Assembly (NCBI RefSeq): GCF_037392515.1
Contig: NC_090288.1
Location: 14,613,969 to 14,677,968, forward strand
Direction: 5' to 3'
Source: Haliotis asinina
Lineage: Eukaryota; Mollusca; Gastropoda; Lepetellida; Haliotidae
Length of the DNA: 64,000 nt
Shown here in pieces: positions 42,528 to 55,301 of the stretch. Position numbers and translations under genes: made by a program. A model generated the notes under the pieces. The model did no database searches. It was given only the letters and a program-made list of their open reading frames with translations, and was not told the DNA's origin. How positions within the stretch are numbered: position 1 is the stretch's first letter; every line of letters starts with the position of its first letter.

Positions 42528-45138
42528 ATGGCGGTTCTGTTAAAAACAGAGGGGACGTTGGTAACAGCAACGGTAACTAGTGTAGAGACGAGGTCAGAAC
42601 GAGGCGTCATTGTCCATTTCCGGTAAGGACAATCAGCCGGCTGTAGTTGCATGACATGTGGCCAAAGGCTTGGCGATTTTTAGGTCTCCGGCCATTGCCA
42701 ATATATTCAAACGTCGGATATGCTAATTAACCACCAACTCGGGCTCATGGGCTGACAAAAATACAACACTCACCCGCTAAAGTAATGCTAGCGCAAAATA
42801 AAAACAAACTTTGGGCATTCCTTTTCAATCAAAAGTATTTCAGATTCCCTTTTCTTACCTATTTCGTATCTGGTTATCCTAGACACACAGGTCGCTGTAT
42901 AAACTCCGGCAGCGAAGGTTAAGATTGGCAGACCATTATTATCATCCCGCGCATGGTTGCGAATGCATCAAAGTGTATTGTGTCATTTGGGGAATTAAGA
43001 CCATGAACAACAGGGAAAGAAAGACATAGCTGTCGAGCCAAAAGCAGAGTTCTTTTAGAAAAGGAAACAGATCCCGGTGTGTGGGCTGTCGTCATGGTTT
43101 CCGTCGGTGATAAAAAGAAGGGCAGACTGAGTGCATTTTGACCTCGAGTATTAACTTGTTAACTACTGAATATATTTAATTGCCGGCCAAGACACTTCGC
43201 CTCAGCCGGAAAATGTCTGCTGGTGTGTGGCTGATGCACATTAAAGTTTGCCGTGACTGCTGCACTCATGACTGTCGTGGAAGGACAAGCGTGAAGATTC
43301 CTCGAACTCCGCGCTTGAAACTGGCGCTAATAAGACGACAAGAGTGGTCTCCCTTCAGTAAGTGGTCGGCAAGAAGCTGGATGAGGCACCGGTGCATTCA
43401 ATCCTCTCACTTACAAATGAGCTAAAATTTAATGAACCTTGTGGCTGAATCAGTTGGTTTACACGTTTACTTTGTGCACGGTATAACTGACAATTTCCCG
43501 ATAGGACTACATCGTATCGCCACTTATATCCCCGCTCACCCAACTGCAAAGTCGGGATCCCTGGCTTTTAATTGTCAGCCAATGTGTCTGAAAATCTTGT
43601 CGTAATGACTTGTTGTTACATTCGGCTCTGGTTGTCCGTGTATATATTTAGCCAGAGTACCCTGATTTACTATCTGTCCTAGAGATATTACATTGCTCAG
43701 TGGGAACGTACAAAGCAACAGAGAATATTTAAGGTTTCTCTTTGTTTTGAAGTTTTCTTTCTTTGATTTCAGATGGAAGACGGTAAGCCCGTTTCCTTGG
43801 CAACATGTTTATTAAACCAGTGCATGTATATCATGCTATACGTCTAAATATAAAGCAAAGATTACACATTCACCTCCGGTATTTACATGATGGGTCAGTG
43901 GGGTAACTTGGTGGTTAAAGCACAGACTAAGTTACCGAAGTCTCAGTTTCTATTTCTTTCATGCTTGAAACACGTGATCCCACCAGGGTGTTCCTCCAAC
44001 CCTAGCCGCCCGGATAAAGTTGGGTTAACACTTCAGGCAGCGTAAAACCATACTCACTCACTCACCCACACACTCATCATTTGGGACGCATACGCAAGGG
44101 GAAATGACGATTTTCGTCTCTAAACATTCAAAGGGTGACTGGGCCGGGTTAACTGGTATTCCGTCTACGTTGATTAATATTTGAAATACCATCCTAACCT
44201 TTTCTGTTTTCTCAAATTGTACATGTGTCTGAATATTAATGAGTGCCTTAACTGCCCCAGCACCACTCAAGTCGCTTATTTCTCCGTGTCGGTCTGGACT
44301 GAAAGTAACAACCAGACGAACAGCACTGTCCTGATGTCGGTATCAGACAATATAGAAATGTCCAAAGACACTTCGTTGCGTAAAAAAAACACTCAAAAGG
44401 TGGGTGGGGGTGGCGGGGGAAGGGAGACCACTCTCAGATCGCTTGTGCTGTGACCTATAGTGAGCGAAGTAATCGTAAAATAACCAGCGGCCCGGTATCA
44501 GCTTGTACCATGGCCACCCATGTGTATACACTTCGAATTTTCCATTGCAGATTCAGATTGTCAAGATTGCGCCTGAAGACAGCAACACAGCTAAAGGACG
44601 CCGGTGATTGCATAACCCACACTTAAGTATCAGTAAAACGCTAATTAACCAGTTGGTCTGGATGTTTATTTTGTACCTGGTAGATCTGAGGCATCTACGC
44701 CAGCATATTCGACCCAGCTAGAACGTTCCTCGCTTTGCTCGTTTTCCATTGCACATTCAGATTATGAAGGATGGACTTGAAGACAACAACACAGCGGTTG
44801 AGGACAAATATCCCCGAACAAGTTCATTTGTTAACTAGTTTGCCCTGTATTACATTTTCAAGATAGCTCGATGCCAGAGTCTGTTCAGCTGCCTCTACTG
44901 CTGTGTTGCTGTCACCTATTCGTTGAAAAATACACTAAAGGAAGAACAACAGACTCGTGTGTGTACCATTCACTGACATTTATTCAGGTTACACCAAGAA
45001 ATGAAATGGTATGTACCAAAGAAAGCATCAAAATCGGGGCCGAAAATGAAGCGCAGTCAAGAGAGGAATAAAGAAATGTCAGCCAAAGGGTATGCCAAAA
45101 CATTGAATAATAGGTCGAAAGGGTGTGTCCACAAATAG
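42528..45138 (+). CDS. Gene A, copy 4
   Basis: Exons 42528-42622, 43773-43782, 44551-44603 and 44988-45138. It encodes the copy 3 protein sequence (Glu8, Leu11) but keeps the TTG codon for Leu92. Splice sites intact. Confidence 0.55.
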
Positions 45139-45612
45139 GCCGAAATATGTAGTCAGATCAGTCCAAAGTGGAAAAGGCACCACAAAACATCCTACCACAC
45201 AAACACACTCAATCACGTGCTCGAAAACGTCAGTCACACATGCAAACCACAACTCTCACACATCCACCCATACTTACACGCCAAACGCTCTCACACATTC
45301 AGATACACCCTCACACATTCACACATGCAAAACACATCGTCTTCACAGACATTCAAACAAGCATTTCTCTCTCTATCTCTCTCGCTGTCTCTCTCTCACA
45401 CACACCACATAAAAACACATCTCTCTACCATGCACCAATTCACAAACGCAAACGCACCTGACACAAACATCCCGTTATGCTTATTACAACCTCTAATACA
45501 TACACGCACTCAAACTTTCAAACAAAACACACCCTCGCACACATATATATGTATACACTTTAACCTGTATGCACACACGCACACACGCACGCACGCACAC
45601 TGGATGAGCAAT

Positions 45613-46232
45613 CTAAGAGAACATTCTCCTAAAGAAGGCAGCCACTCTCCTCAGCGCCTTCCTCACAGGATGAACCTCTATGTCCTCCACGAAACTGTCC
45701 TCGTCCTCGTCTTCATAGACCCAGTAGTCACTGTCGTCGTCACTAGGGGCAGGATAGTGGTCGACGTAGGTGATGGTGACTGGGGCGGGGAGCGTCTCAC
45801 CGTGGTCAGGGCGGGCCCAGAATGGGGTGAAAACACTCAGGGGGTCATGAGAAGGGGTCGGGGAAGCAGCCTGTGGACGCTACATCGGTCAGTGGGGAGG
45901 GAGGGAGGGAGAAAGGAGGGGCATTTAAAGGAGTTACAGGAGGTGTTAGAGTTGAATAAGGCAAAAGGAAGTCATAGTCCCAGATTACACATGAACAATA
46001 ATTTTAATGTGTACATGAGAGAGGGGTGTGTGGGGGCTATTTCTGGACATTATAACAGACTGGAAAAAGTGTCCAGTGCAGTAGCACGTGTAAGAGATCA
46101 CTGGCTCATGGACAAAAGCAAACTATTCCACCGAATAGGAAACAGATGTAGATGGGATGTACATACACAGTCGGACTCCTCATCCAGCGACGGCCATAGA
46201 CTAGCAGCAGGAGTCACATGATACCGGATCAT
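45613..46232 (-). CDS. Gene B, copy 4
   Basis: Coding exons 46167-46232 and 45613-45870. No coding change noticed relative to the consensus protein. Confidence 0.55.
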
Positions 46233-46766
46233 GTCTTCCCGTGCTGAAAATAATCCAAACAGCACATTCAAATACACAGTAACTACATATGCAACAAAAC
46301 CTTTAGCATGTTCAAAACATAGCAAGATATTCGTTCTTCCAGATAGGTGCATTGCACAAATTAGGACTGCGGACCAAAAGATCTACAGTCTCTTCTGATC
46401 ATCAGATAATCAAGAGTTTTAAAAGGTCTAATATACAGAAAATAAATCACAGATTACTTTACATTATCCCCCACCATATGTAGACACGGAAAGTACACAC
46501 TTCAAGAGCAGAAAGGCTGTATGAAGATAGTCATTCATGAATTTTAGTAAAAATTGCAAATGGCGGCCTTGTACAAATGTCATCACTACCGATACTGCTG
46601 TTACTCTGCGGCCGATTCCAGTATAAATCTACGTCTTTCACACGTTAAAATACAATAGTGTCTTCTTAAATACCTTGAATATGCAGCCTTGTAAACATCT
46701 TGTCGGTAGAAGATCTTGAAACGATGCCGTAGTCAACGAAATGCAGAGCGATAGCGAGTAAGAGCA

Positions 46767-49376
46767 ATGGCGGTTCTGTTAAAAACAGAGGGGACGTTGG
46801 TAACAGCAACGGTAACTAGTGTAGAGACGAGGTCAGAACGAGGCGTCATTGTCCATTTCCGGTAAGGACAATCAGCCGGCTGTAGTTGCATGACATGTGG
46901 CCAAAGGCTTGGCGATTTTTAGGTCTCCGGCCATTGCCAATATATTCAAACGTCGGATATGCTAATTAACCACCAAATCGGGCTCATGGGCTGACAAAAA
47001 TACAACACTCACCCGCTAAAGTAATGCTAGCGCAAAATAAAAACAAACTTTGGGCATTCCTTTTCAATCAAAAGTATTTCAGATTCCCTTTTCTTACCTA
47101 TTTCGTATCTGGTTATCCTAGACACACAGGTCGCTGTATAAACTCCGGCAGCGAAGGTTAAGATTGGCAGACCATTATTATCATCCCGCGCATGGTTGCG
47201 AATGCATCAAAGTATATTGTGTCATTTGGGGAATTAAGACCATGAACAACAGGGAAAGAAAGACATAGCTGTCGAGCCAAAAGCAGAGTTCTTTTAGAAA
47301 AGGAAACAGATCCCGGTGTGTGGGCTGTCGTCATGGTTTCCGTCGGTGATAAAAAGAAGGGCAGACTGAGTGCATTTTGACCTCGAGTATTAACTTGTTA
47401 ACTACTGAATATATTTAATTGCCGGCCAAGACACTTCGCCTCAGCCGGAAAATGTCTGCTGGTGTGTGGCTGATGCACATTAAAGTTTGCCGTGACTGCT
47501 GCACTCATGACTGTCGTGGAAGGACAAGCGTGAAGATTCCTCGAACTCCGCGCTTGAAACTGGCGCTAATAAGACGACAAGAGTGGTCTCCCTTCAGTAA
47601 GTGGTCGGCAAGAAGCTGGATGAGGCACCGGTGCATTCAATCCTCTCACTTACAAATGAGCTAAAATTTAATGAACCTTGTGGCTGAATCAGTTGGTTTA
47701 CACGTTTACTTTGTGCACGGTATAACTGACAATTTCCCGATAGGACTACATCGTATCGCCACTTATATCCCCGCTCACCCAACTGCAAAGTCGGGATCCC
47801 TGGCTTTTAATTGTCAGCCAATGTGTCTGAAAATCTTGTCGTAATGACTTGTTGTTACATTCGGCTCTGGTTGTCCGTGTATATATTTAGCCAGAGTACC
47901 CTGATTTACTATCTGTCCTAGAGATATTACATTGCTCAGTGGGAACGTACAAAGCAACAGAGAATATTTAAGGTTTCTCTTTGTTTTGAAGTTTTCTTTC
48001 TTTGATTTCAGATGGAAGACGGTAAGCCCGTTTCCTTGGCAACATGTTTATTAAACCAGTGCACGTATATCATGCTATACGTCTAAATATAAAGCAAAGA
48101 TTACACATTCACCTCCGGTATTTACATGATGGGTCAGTGGGGTAACTTGGTGGTTAAAGCACAGACTAAGTTACCGAAGTCTCAGTTTCTATTTCTTTCA
48201 TGCTTGAAACACGTGATCCCACCAGGGTGTTCCTCCAACCCTAGCCGCCCGGATAAAGTTGGGTTAACACTTCAGGCAGCGTAAAACCATACTCACTCAC
48301 TCACCCACACACTCATCATTTGGGACGCATACGCAAGGGGAAATGACGATTTTCGTCTCTAAACATTCAAAGGGTGACTGGGCCGGGTTAACTGGTATTC
48401 CGTCTACGTTGATTAATATTTGAAATACCATCCTAACCTTTTCTGTTTTCTCAAATTGTACATGTGTCTGAATATTAATGAGTGCCTTAACTGCCCCAGC
48501 ACCACTCAAGTCGCTTATTTCTCCGTGTCGGTCTGGACTGAAAGTAACAACCAGACGAACAGCACTGTCCTGATGTCGGTATCAGACAATATAGAAATGT
48601 CCAAAGACACTTCGTTGCGTAAAAAAACACTCAAAAGGGGGGTGGGGGTGGCGGGGGAAGGGAGACCACTCTCAGATCGCTTGTGCTGTGACCTATAGTG
48701 AGCGAAGTAATCGTAAAATAACCAGCGGCCCGGTATCAGCTTGTACCATGGCCACCCATGTGTATACACTTCGAATTTTCCATTGCAGATTCAGATTGTC
48801 AAGATTGCGCCTGAAGACAGCAACACAGCTAAAGGACGCCGGTGATTCCATAACCCACACTTAAGTATCAGTAAAACGCTAATTAACCAGTTGGTCTGGA
48901 TGTTTATTTTGTACCTGGTAGATCTGAGGCATCTACGCCAGCATATTCGACCCAGCTAGAACGTTCCTCGCTTTGCTCGTTTTCCATTGCACATTCAGAT
49001 TATGAAGGATGGACTTGAAGACAACAACACAGCGGTTGAGGACAAATATCCCTGAACAAGTTCATTTGTTAACTAGTTTGCCCTGTATTACATTTTCAAG
49101 ATAGCTCGATGCCAGAGTCTGTTCAGCTGCCTCTACTGCTGTGTTGCTGTCACCTATTCGTTGAAAAATACACTAAAGGAAGAACAACAGACTCGTGTGT
49201 GTACCATTCACTGACATTTATTCAGGTTACACCAAGAAATGAAATGGTATGTACCAAAGAAAGCATCAAAATCGGGGCCGAAAATGAAGCGCAGTCAAGA
49301 GAGGAATAAAGAAATGTCAGCCAAAGGGTATGCCAAAACATTGAATAATAGGTCGAAAGGGTGTGTCCACAAATAG
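46767..49376 (+). CDS. Gene A, copy 5
   Basis: Exons 46767-46861, 48012-48021, 48789-48841 and 49226-49376. The protein is identical to copy 4 by eye. This unit changes subfamily downstream: from about 50100 it carries the gene B variants of copies 6-7. Confidence 0.55.
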
Positions 49377-49823
49377 GCCGAAATATGTAGTCAGATCAGT
49401 CCAAAGTGGAAAAGGCACCACAAAACATCCTACCACACAAACACACTCAATCACGTGCTCGAAAACGTCAGTCACACATGCAAACCACAACTCTCACACA
49501 TCCACCCATACTTACACGCCAAACGCTCTCACACATTCAGATACACCCTCACACATTCACACATGCAAAACACATCGTCTTCACAGACATTCAAACAAGC
49601 ATTTCTCTCTCTATCTCTCTCGCTGTCTCTCTCTCACACACACCACATAAAAACACATCTCTCTACCATGCACCAATTCACAAACGCAAACGCACCTGAC
49701 ACAAACATCCCGTTATGCTTATTACAACCTCTAATACATAAACGCACTCAAACTTTCAAACAAAACACACCCTCGCACACATATATATGTATACACTTTA
49801 ACCTGTATGCACACACGCACACA

Positions 49824-49859
<36 letters not shown>

Positions 49860-49874
49860 CACTGGATGAGCAAT

Positions 49875-50502
49875 CTAAGAGAACATTCTCCTAAAGAAGG
49901 CAGCCACTCTCCTCAGCGCCTTCCTCACAGGATGAACCTCTATGTCCTCCACGAAACTGTCCTCGTCCTCGTCTTCATAGACCCAGTAGTCACTGTCGTC
50001 GTCACTAGGGGCAGGATAGTGGTCGACGTAGGTGATGGTGACTGGGGCGGGGAGCGTCTCACCGTGGTCAGGGCGGGCCCAGAATGGGGTGAAAACACTC
50101 CGGGGATCATGAGAAGGGGTCGGGGAAGCAGCCTGTGGACGCTACATCGGTCAGTGGGGAGGGAGGGAGGGAGGGAGGGAGAAAGGAGGGGCATTTAAAG
50201 GAGTTACAGGAGGTGTTAGAGTTGAATAAGGCAAAAGGAAGTCATAGTCCCAGATTACACATGAACAATAATTTTAATGTGTACATGAGAGAGGGGTGTG
50301 TGGGGGCTATTTCTGGACATTATAACAGACTGGAAAAAGTGTCCAGTGCAGTAGCACGTGTAAGAGATCACTGGCTCATGGACAAAAGCAAACTATTCCA
50401 CCGAATAGGAAACAGATGTAGATGGGATGTACATACACAGTCGGACTCCTCATCCAGCGACGGCCATAGACTAGCAGCAGGAGTCACATGATACCGGATC
50501 AT
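49875..50502 (-). CDS. Gene B, copy 5
   Basis: Coding exons 50437-50502 and 49875-50132. Leu33 to Arg plus a silent Asp31 change, both shared with copy 6. The intron GGGA run is lengthened as in copies 6-8, marking the subfamily switch inside this unit. Confidence 0.55.
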
Positions 50503-51036
50503 GTCTTCCCGTGCTGAAAATAATCCAAACAGCACATTCAAATACACAGTAACTACAAATGCAACAAAACCTTTAGCATGTTCAAAACATAGCAAGATAT
50601 TCGTTCTTCCAGATAGGTGCATTGCACAAATTAGGACTGCGGACCAAAAGATCTACAGTCTCTTCTGATCATCAGATAATCAAGAGTTTTAAAATGTCTA
50701 ATATACAGAAAATAAATCACAGATTACTTTACATTATCCCCCACCATATGTAGACACGGAAAGTACACACTTCAAGAGCAGAAAGGCTATATGAAGATAG
50801 TCATTCATGAATTTTAGTAAAAATTGCAAATGGCGGCCTTGTACAAATGTCATCACTACCGATACTGCTGTTACTCTGCGGCCGATTCCAGTATAAATCT
50901 ACGTCTTTCACATGTTAAAATACAATAGTGTCTTCTTAAATACCTTGAATATGCAGCCTTGTAAACATCTTGTCGGTAGAAGATCTTGAAACGATGCCGT
51001 AGTCAACGAAATGCAGAGCGATAGCGAGTAAGAGCA

Positions 51037-53649
51037 ATGGCGGTTCTGTTAAAAACAGAGGGGACGTTGGTAACAGCAACGGTAACTAGAGTAGAGACGA
51101 GGTCAGAACGAGGCGTCATTGTCCATTTCCGGTAAGGACAATCAGCCGGCTGTAGTTGCATGACATGTGGCCAAAGGCTTGGCGATTTTTAGGTCTCCGG
51201 CCATTGCCAATATATTCAAACGTCGGATATGCTAATTAACCACCAACTCGGGCTCATGGGCTGACAAAAATACAACACTCACCCGCTAAAGTAATGCTAG
51301 CGCAAAATAAAAACAAACTTTGGGCATTCCTTTTCAATCAAAAGTATTTCAGATTCCCTTTTCTTACCTATTTCGTATCTGGTTATCCTAGACACACAGG
51401 TCGCTGTATAAACTCCGGCAGCGAAGGTTAAGATTGGCAGACCATTATTATCATCCCGCGCATGGTTGCGAATGCATCAAAGTATATTGTGTCATTTGGG
51501 GAATTAAGACCATGAACAACAGGGAAAGAAAGACATAACTGTCGAGCCAAAAGCAGAGTTCTTTTAGAAAAGGAAACAGATCCCGGTGTGTGGGCTGTCG
51601 TCATGGTTTCCGTCGGTGATAAAAAGAAGGGCAGGCTGAGTGCATTTTGACCTCGAGTATTAACTTGTTAACTACTGAATATATTTAATTGCCGGCCAAG
51701 ACACTTCGCCTCAGCCGGAAAATGTCTGCTGGTGTGTGGCTGATGCACATTAAAGTCTGCCGTGACTGCTGCACTCATGACTGTCGTGGAAGGACAAGCG
51801 TGAAGATTCCTCGAACTCCGCGCTTGTAACTGGCGCTAATAAGACGACAAGAGTGGTCTCCCTTCAGTAATTGGTCGGGAAGAAGCTGGATGAGGCACCG
51901 GTGCATTCATTCCTCTCACTTACAAATGAGCTAAAATTTAATGAACCTTGTGGCTGAATCAGTTGGTTTACACGTTTACTTTGTGCACGGTATAACTGAC
52001 AATTTCCCGATAGGACTACATCGTATCGCCACTTATATCCCCGCTCACCCAACTGCAAAGTCGGGATCCCTGGCTTTTAATTGTCAGCCAATGTGTCTGA
52101 AAATCTTGTCGTAATGACTTGTTGTTACATTCGGCTCTGGTTGTCCGTGTATGTATTTAGCCAGAGTACCCTGATTTACTATCTGTCCTAGAGATATTAC
52201 ATTGCTCAGTGGGAACGTACAAAGCAACAGAGAATATTTAAGGTTTCTCTTTGTTTTGAAGTTTTCTTTCTTTGATTTCAGATGGAAGACGGTAAGCCTG
52301 TTTCCTTGGCAACATGTTTATTAAACCAGTGCATGTATATCATGCTATACGTCTAAATATAAAGCAAAGATTACACATTCACCTCCGGTATTGACATGAT
52401 GGGTCAGTGGGGTAACTTGGTGGTTAAAGAACAGACTAAGTTACCGAAGTCTCAGTTTCTATTTCTTTCATGCTTGAAACACGTGATCCCACCAGGGTGT
52501 TCCTCCAACCCTAGCCGCCCGGGTAAAGTTGGGTTAACACTTCAGGCAGCGTAAAACCATACTCACTCACTCACCCACACACTCATCATTTGGGACGCAT
52601 ACGCAAGGGGAAATGACGATTTTCGTCTCTAAACATTCAAAGGGTGACTGGGCCGGGTTAACTGGTATTCCGTCTACGTTGATTAATATTTGAAATACCA
52701 TCCTAACCTTTTCTGTTTTCTCAAATTGTACATGTGTCTGAATATTAATGAGTGCCTTAACTGCCCCAGCATCACTCAAGTCGCTTATTTCTCCGTGTCG
52801 GTCTGGACTGAAAGTAACAACCAGACGAACAGTACTGTCCTGATGTCGGTATCAGACAATATAGAAATGTCCAAAGACACTTCGTTGCGTAAAGAAAAAA
52901 CACTCGAAAGGGGGGTGGGGGTGGCGGGGGAAGGGAGACCACTCTCAGATCGCTTGTGCTGTGACCTATAGTGAGCGAAGTAATCGTAAAATAACCAGCG
53001 GCCCGGTATCAGCTTGTACCATGGCCACCCATGTGTATACACTTCGAATTTTCCATTGCAGATTCAGATTGTCAAGATTGCGCCTGAAGACAGCAACACA
53101 GCTAAAGGACGCCGGTGATTGCATAACCCACACTTAAGTATCAGTAAAACGCTAATTAACCAGTTGGTCTGGATGTTTATTTTGTACCTGGTAGATCTGA
53201 GGCATCTACGCCAGCATATTCGACCCAGCTAGAACGTTCCTCGCTTTGCTCGTTTTCCATTGCACATTCAGATTATGAAGGATGGACTTGAAGACAACAA
53301 CACAGCGGTTGAGGACAAATATCCCTGAACAAGTTCATTTGTTAACTAGTTTGCCCTGTATTACATTTTCAAGATAGCTCGATGCCAGAGTCTGTTCAGC
53401 TGCCTCTACTGCTGTGTTGCTGTCACCTATTCGTTGAAAAATACACTAAAGGAAGAACAACAGACTCGTGTGTGTACCATTCACTGACATTTATTCAGGT
53501 TACACCAAGAAATGAAATGGTATGTACCAAAGAAAGCATCAAAATCGGGGCCGAAAATGAAGCGCAGTCAAGAGAGGAATAAAGAAATGTCAGCCAAAGG
53601 GTATGCCAAAACATTAAATAATAGGTCGAAAGGGTGTGTCCACAAATAG
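51037..53649 (+). CDS. Gene A, copy 6
   Basis: Exons 51037-51131, 52282-52291, 53062-53114 and 53499-53649. It has Ser18 to Arg in exon 1, shared with copies 7 and 8, in addition to Glu8 and Leu11. The intron 1 sequence carries the TAATTGGTCGGG and CTTGTAACTGG variants that define the copy 6-8 subfamily. Confidence 0.55.
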
Positions 53650-54088
53650 GCCGAAATATGTAGTCAGATCAGTTCAAAGTGGAAAAGGCACCACAAAACA
53701 TCCTACCACACAAACACACTCAATCACGTGCTCGAAAACGTCAGTCACACATGCAAACCACAACTCTCACACATCCACCCATACTTACACGCCAAACGCT
53801 CTCACACATTCAGATACACCCTCACACATTCACACATGCAAAACACATCGTCTTCACAGACATTCAAACAAGCATTTCTCTCTCTATCTCTCTCGCTGTC
53901 TCTCTCTCACACACACCACATAAAAACACATCTCTCTACCATGCACCAATTCACAAACGCAAACGCACCTGACACAAACATCCCGTTATGCTTATTACAA
54001 CCTTTAATACATACACGCACTCAAACTTTCAAACAAAACACACCCTCGCACACATATATATGTATACACTTTAACCTGTATGCACACA

Positions 54089-54124
<36 letters not shown>

Positions 54125-54139
54125 CACTGGATGAGCAAT

Positions 54140-54767
54140 CTAAGAGAACATTCTCCTAAAGAAGGCAGCCACTCTCCTCAGCGCCTTCCTCACAGGATGA
54201 ACCTCTATGTCCTCCACGAAACTGTCCTCGTCCTCGTCTTCATAGACCCAGTAGTCACTGTCGTCGTCACTAGGGGCAGGATAGTGGTCGACGTAGGTGA
54301 TGGTGACTGGGGCGGGGAGCGTCTCACCGTGGTCAGGGCGGGCCCAGAATGGGGTGAAAACACTCCGGGGATCATGAGAAGGGGTCGGGGAAGCAGCCTG
54401 TGGACGCTACATCGGTCAGTGGGGAGGGAGGGAGGGAGGGAGGGAGAAAGGAGGGGCATTTAAAGGAGTTACAGGAGGTGTTAGAGTTGAATAAGGCAAA
54501 AGGAAGTCATAGTCCCAGATTACACATGAACAATAATTTTAATGTGTACATGAGAGAGGGGTGTGTGGGGGCTATTTCTGGACATTATAACAGACTGGAA
54601 AAAGTGTCCAGTGCAGTAGCACGTGTAAGAGATCACTGGCTCATGGACAAAAGCAAACTATTCCACCGAATAGGAAACAGATGTAGATGGGATGTACATA
54701 CACAGTCGGACTCCTCATCCAGCGACGGCCATAGACTAGCAGCAGGAGTCACATGATACCGGATCAT
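54140..54767 (-). CDS. Gene B, copy 6
   Basis: Coding exons 54702-54767 and 54140-54397. Arg33 and silent Asp31 as in copy 5. Confidence 0.55.
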
Positions 54768-55301
54768 GTCTTCCCGTGCTGAAAATAATCCAAACAGCAC
54801 ATTCAAATACACAGTAACTACAAATGCAACAAAACCTTTAGCATGTTCAAAACATAGCAAGATATTCGTTCTTCCAGATAGGTGCATTGCACAAATTAGG
54901 ACTGCGGACCAAAAGATCTACAGTCTCTTCTGATCATCAGATAATCAAGAGTTTTAAAATGTCTAATATACAGAAAATAAATCACAGATTACTTTACATT
55001 ATCCCCCACCATATGTAGACACGGAAAGTACACACTTCAAGAGCAGAAAGGCTATATGAAGATAGTCATTCATGAATTTTAGTAAAAATTGCAAATGGCG
55101 GCCTTGTACAAATGTCATCACTACCGATACTGCTGTTACTCTGCGGCCGATTCCAGTATAAATCTACGTCTTTCACATGTTAAAATACAATAGTGTCTTC
55201 TTAAATACCTTGAATATGCAGCCTTGTAAACATCTTGTCGGTAGAAGATCTTGAAACGATGCCGTAGTCAACGAAATGCAGAGCGATAGCGAGTAAGAGC
55301 A

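Noticed and set aside
49940..50194. Minus-strand 84-codon frame overlapping the gene B last exon
   Set aside because: It is a different frame of the same exon, Thr/Pro/Ser-rich. It needs no intron but does not fit the donor-acceptor phase that gives the coherent acidic/cationic protein.
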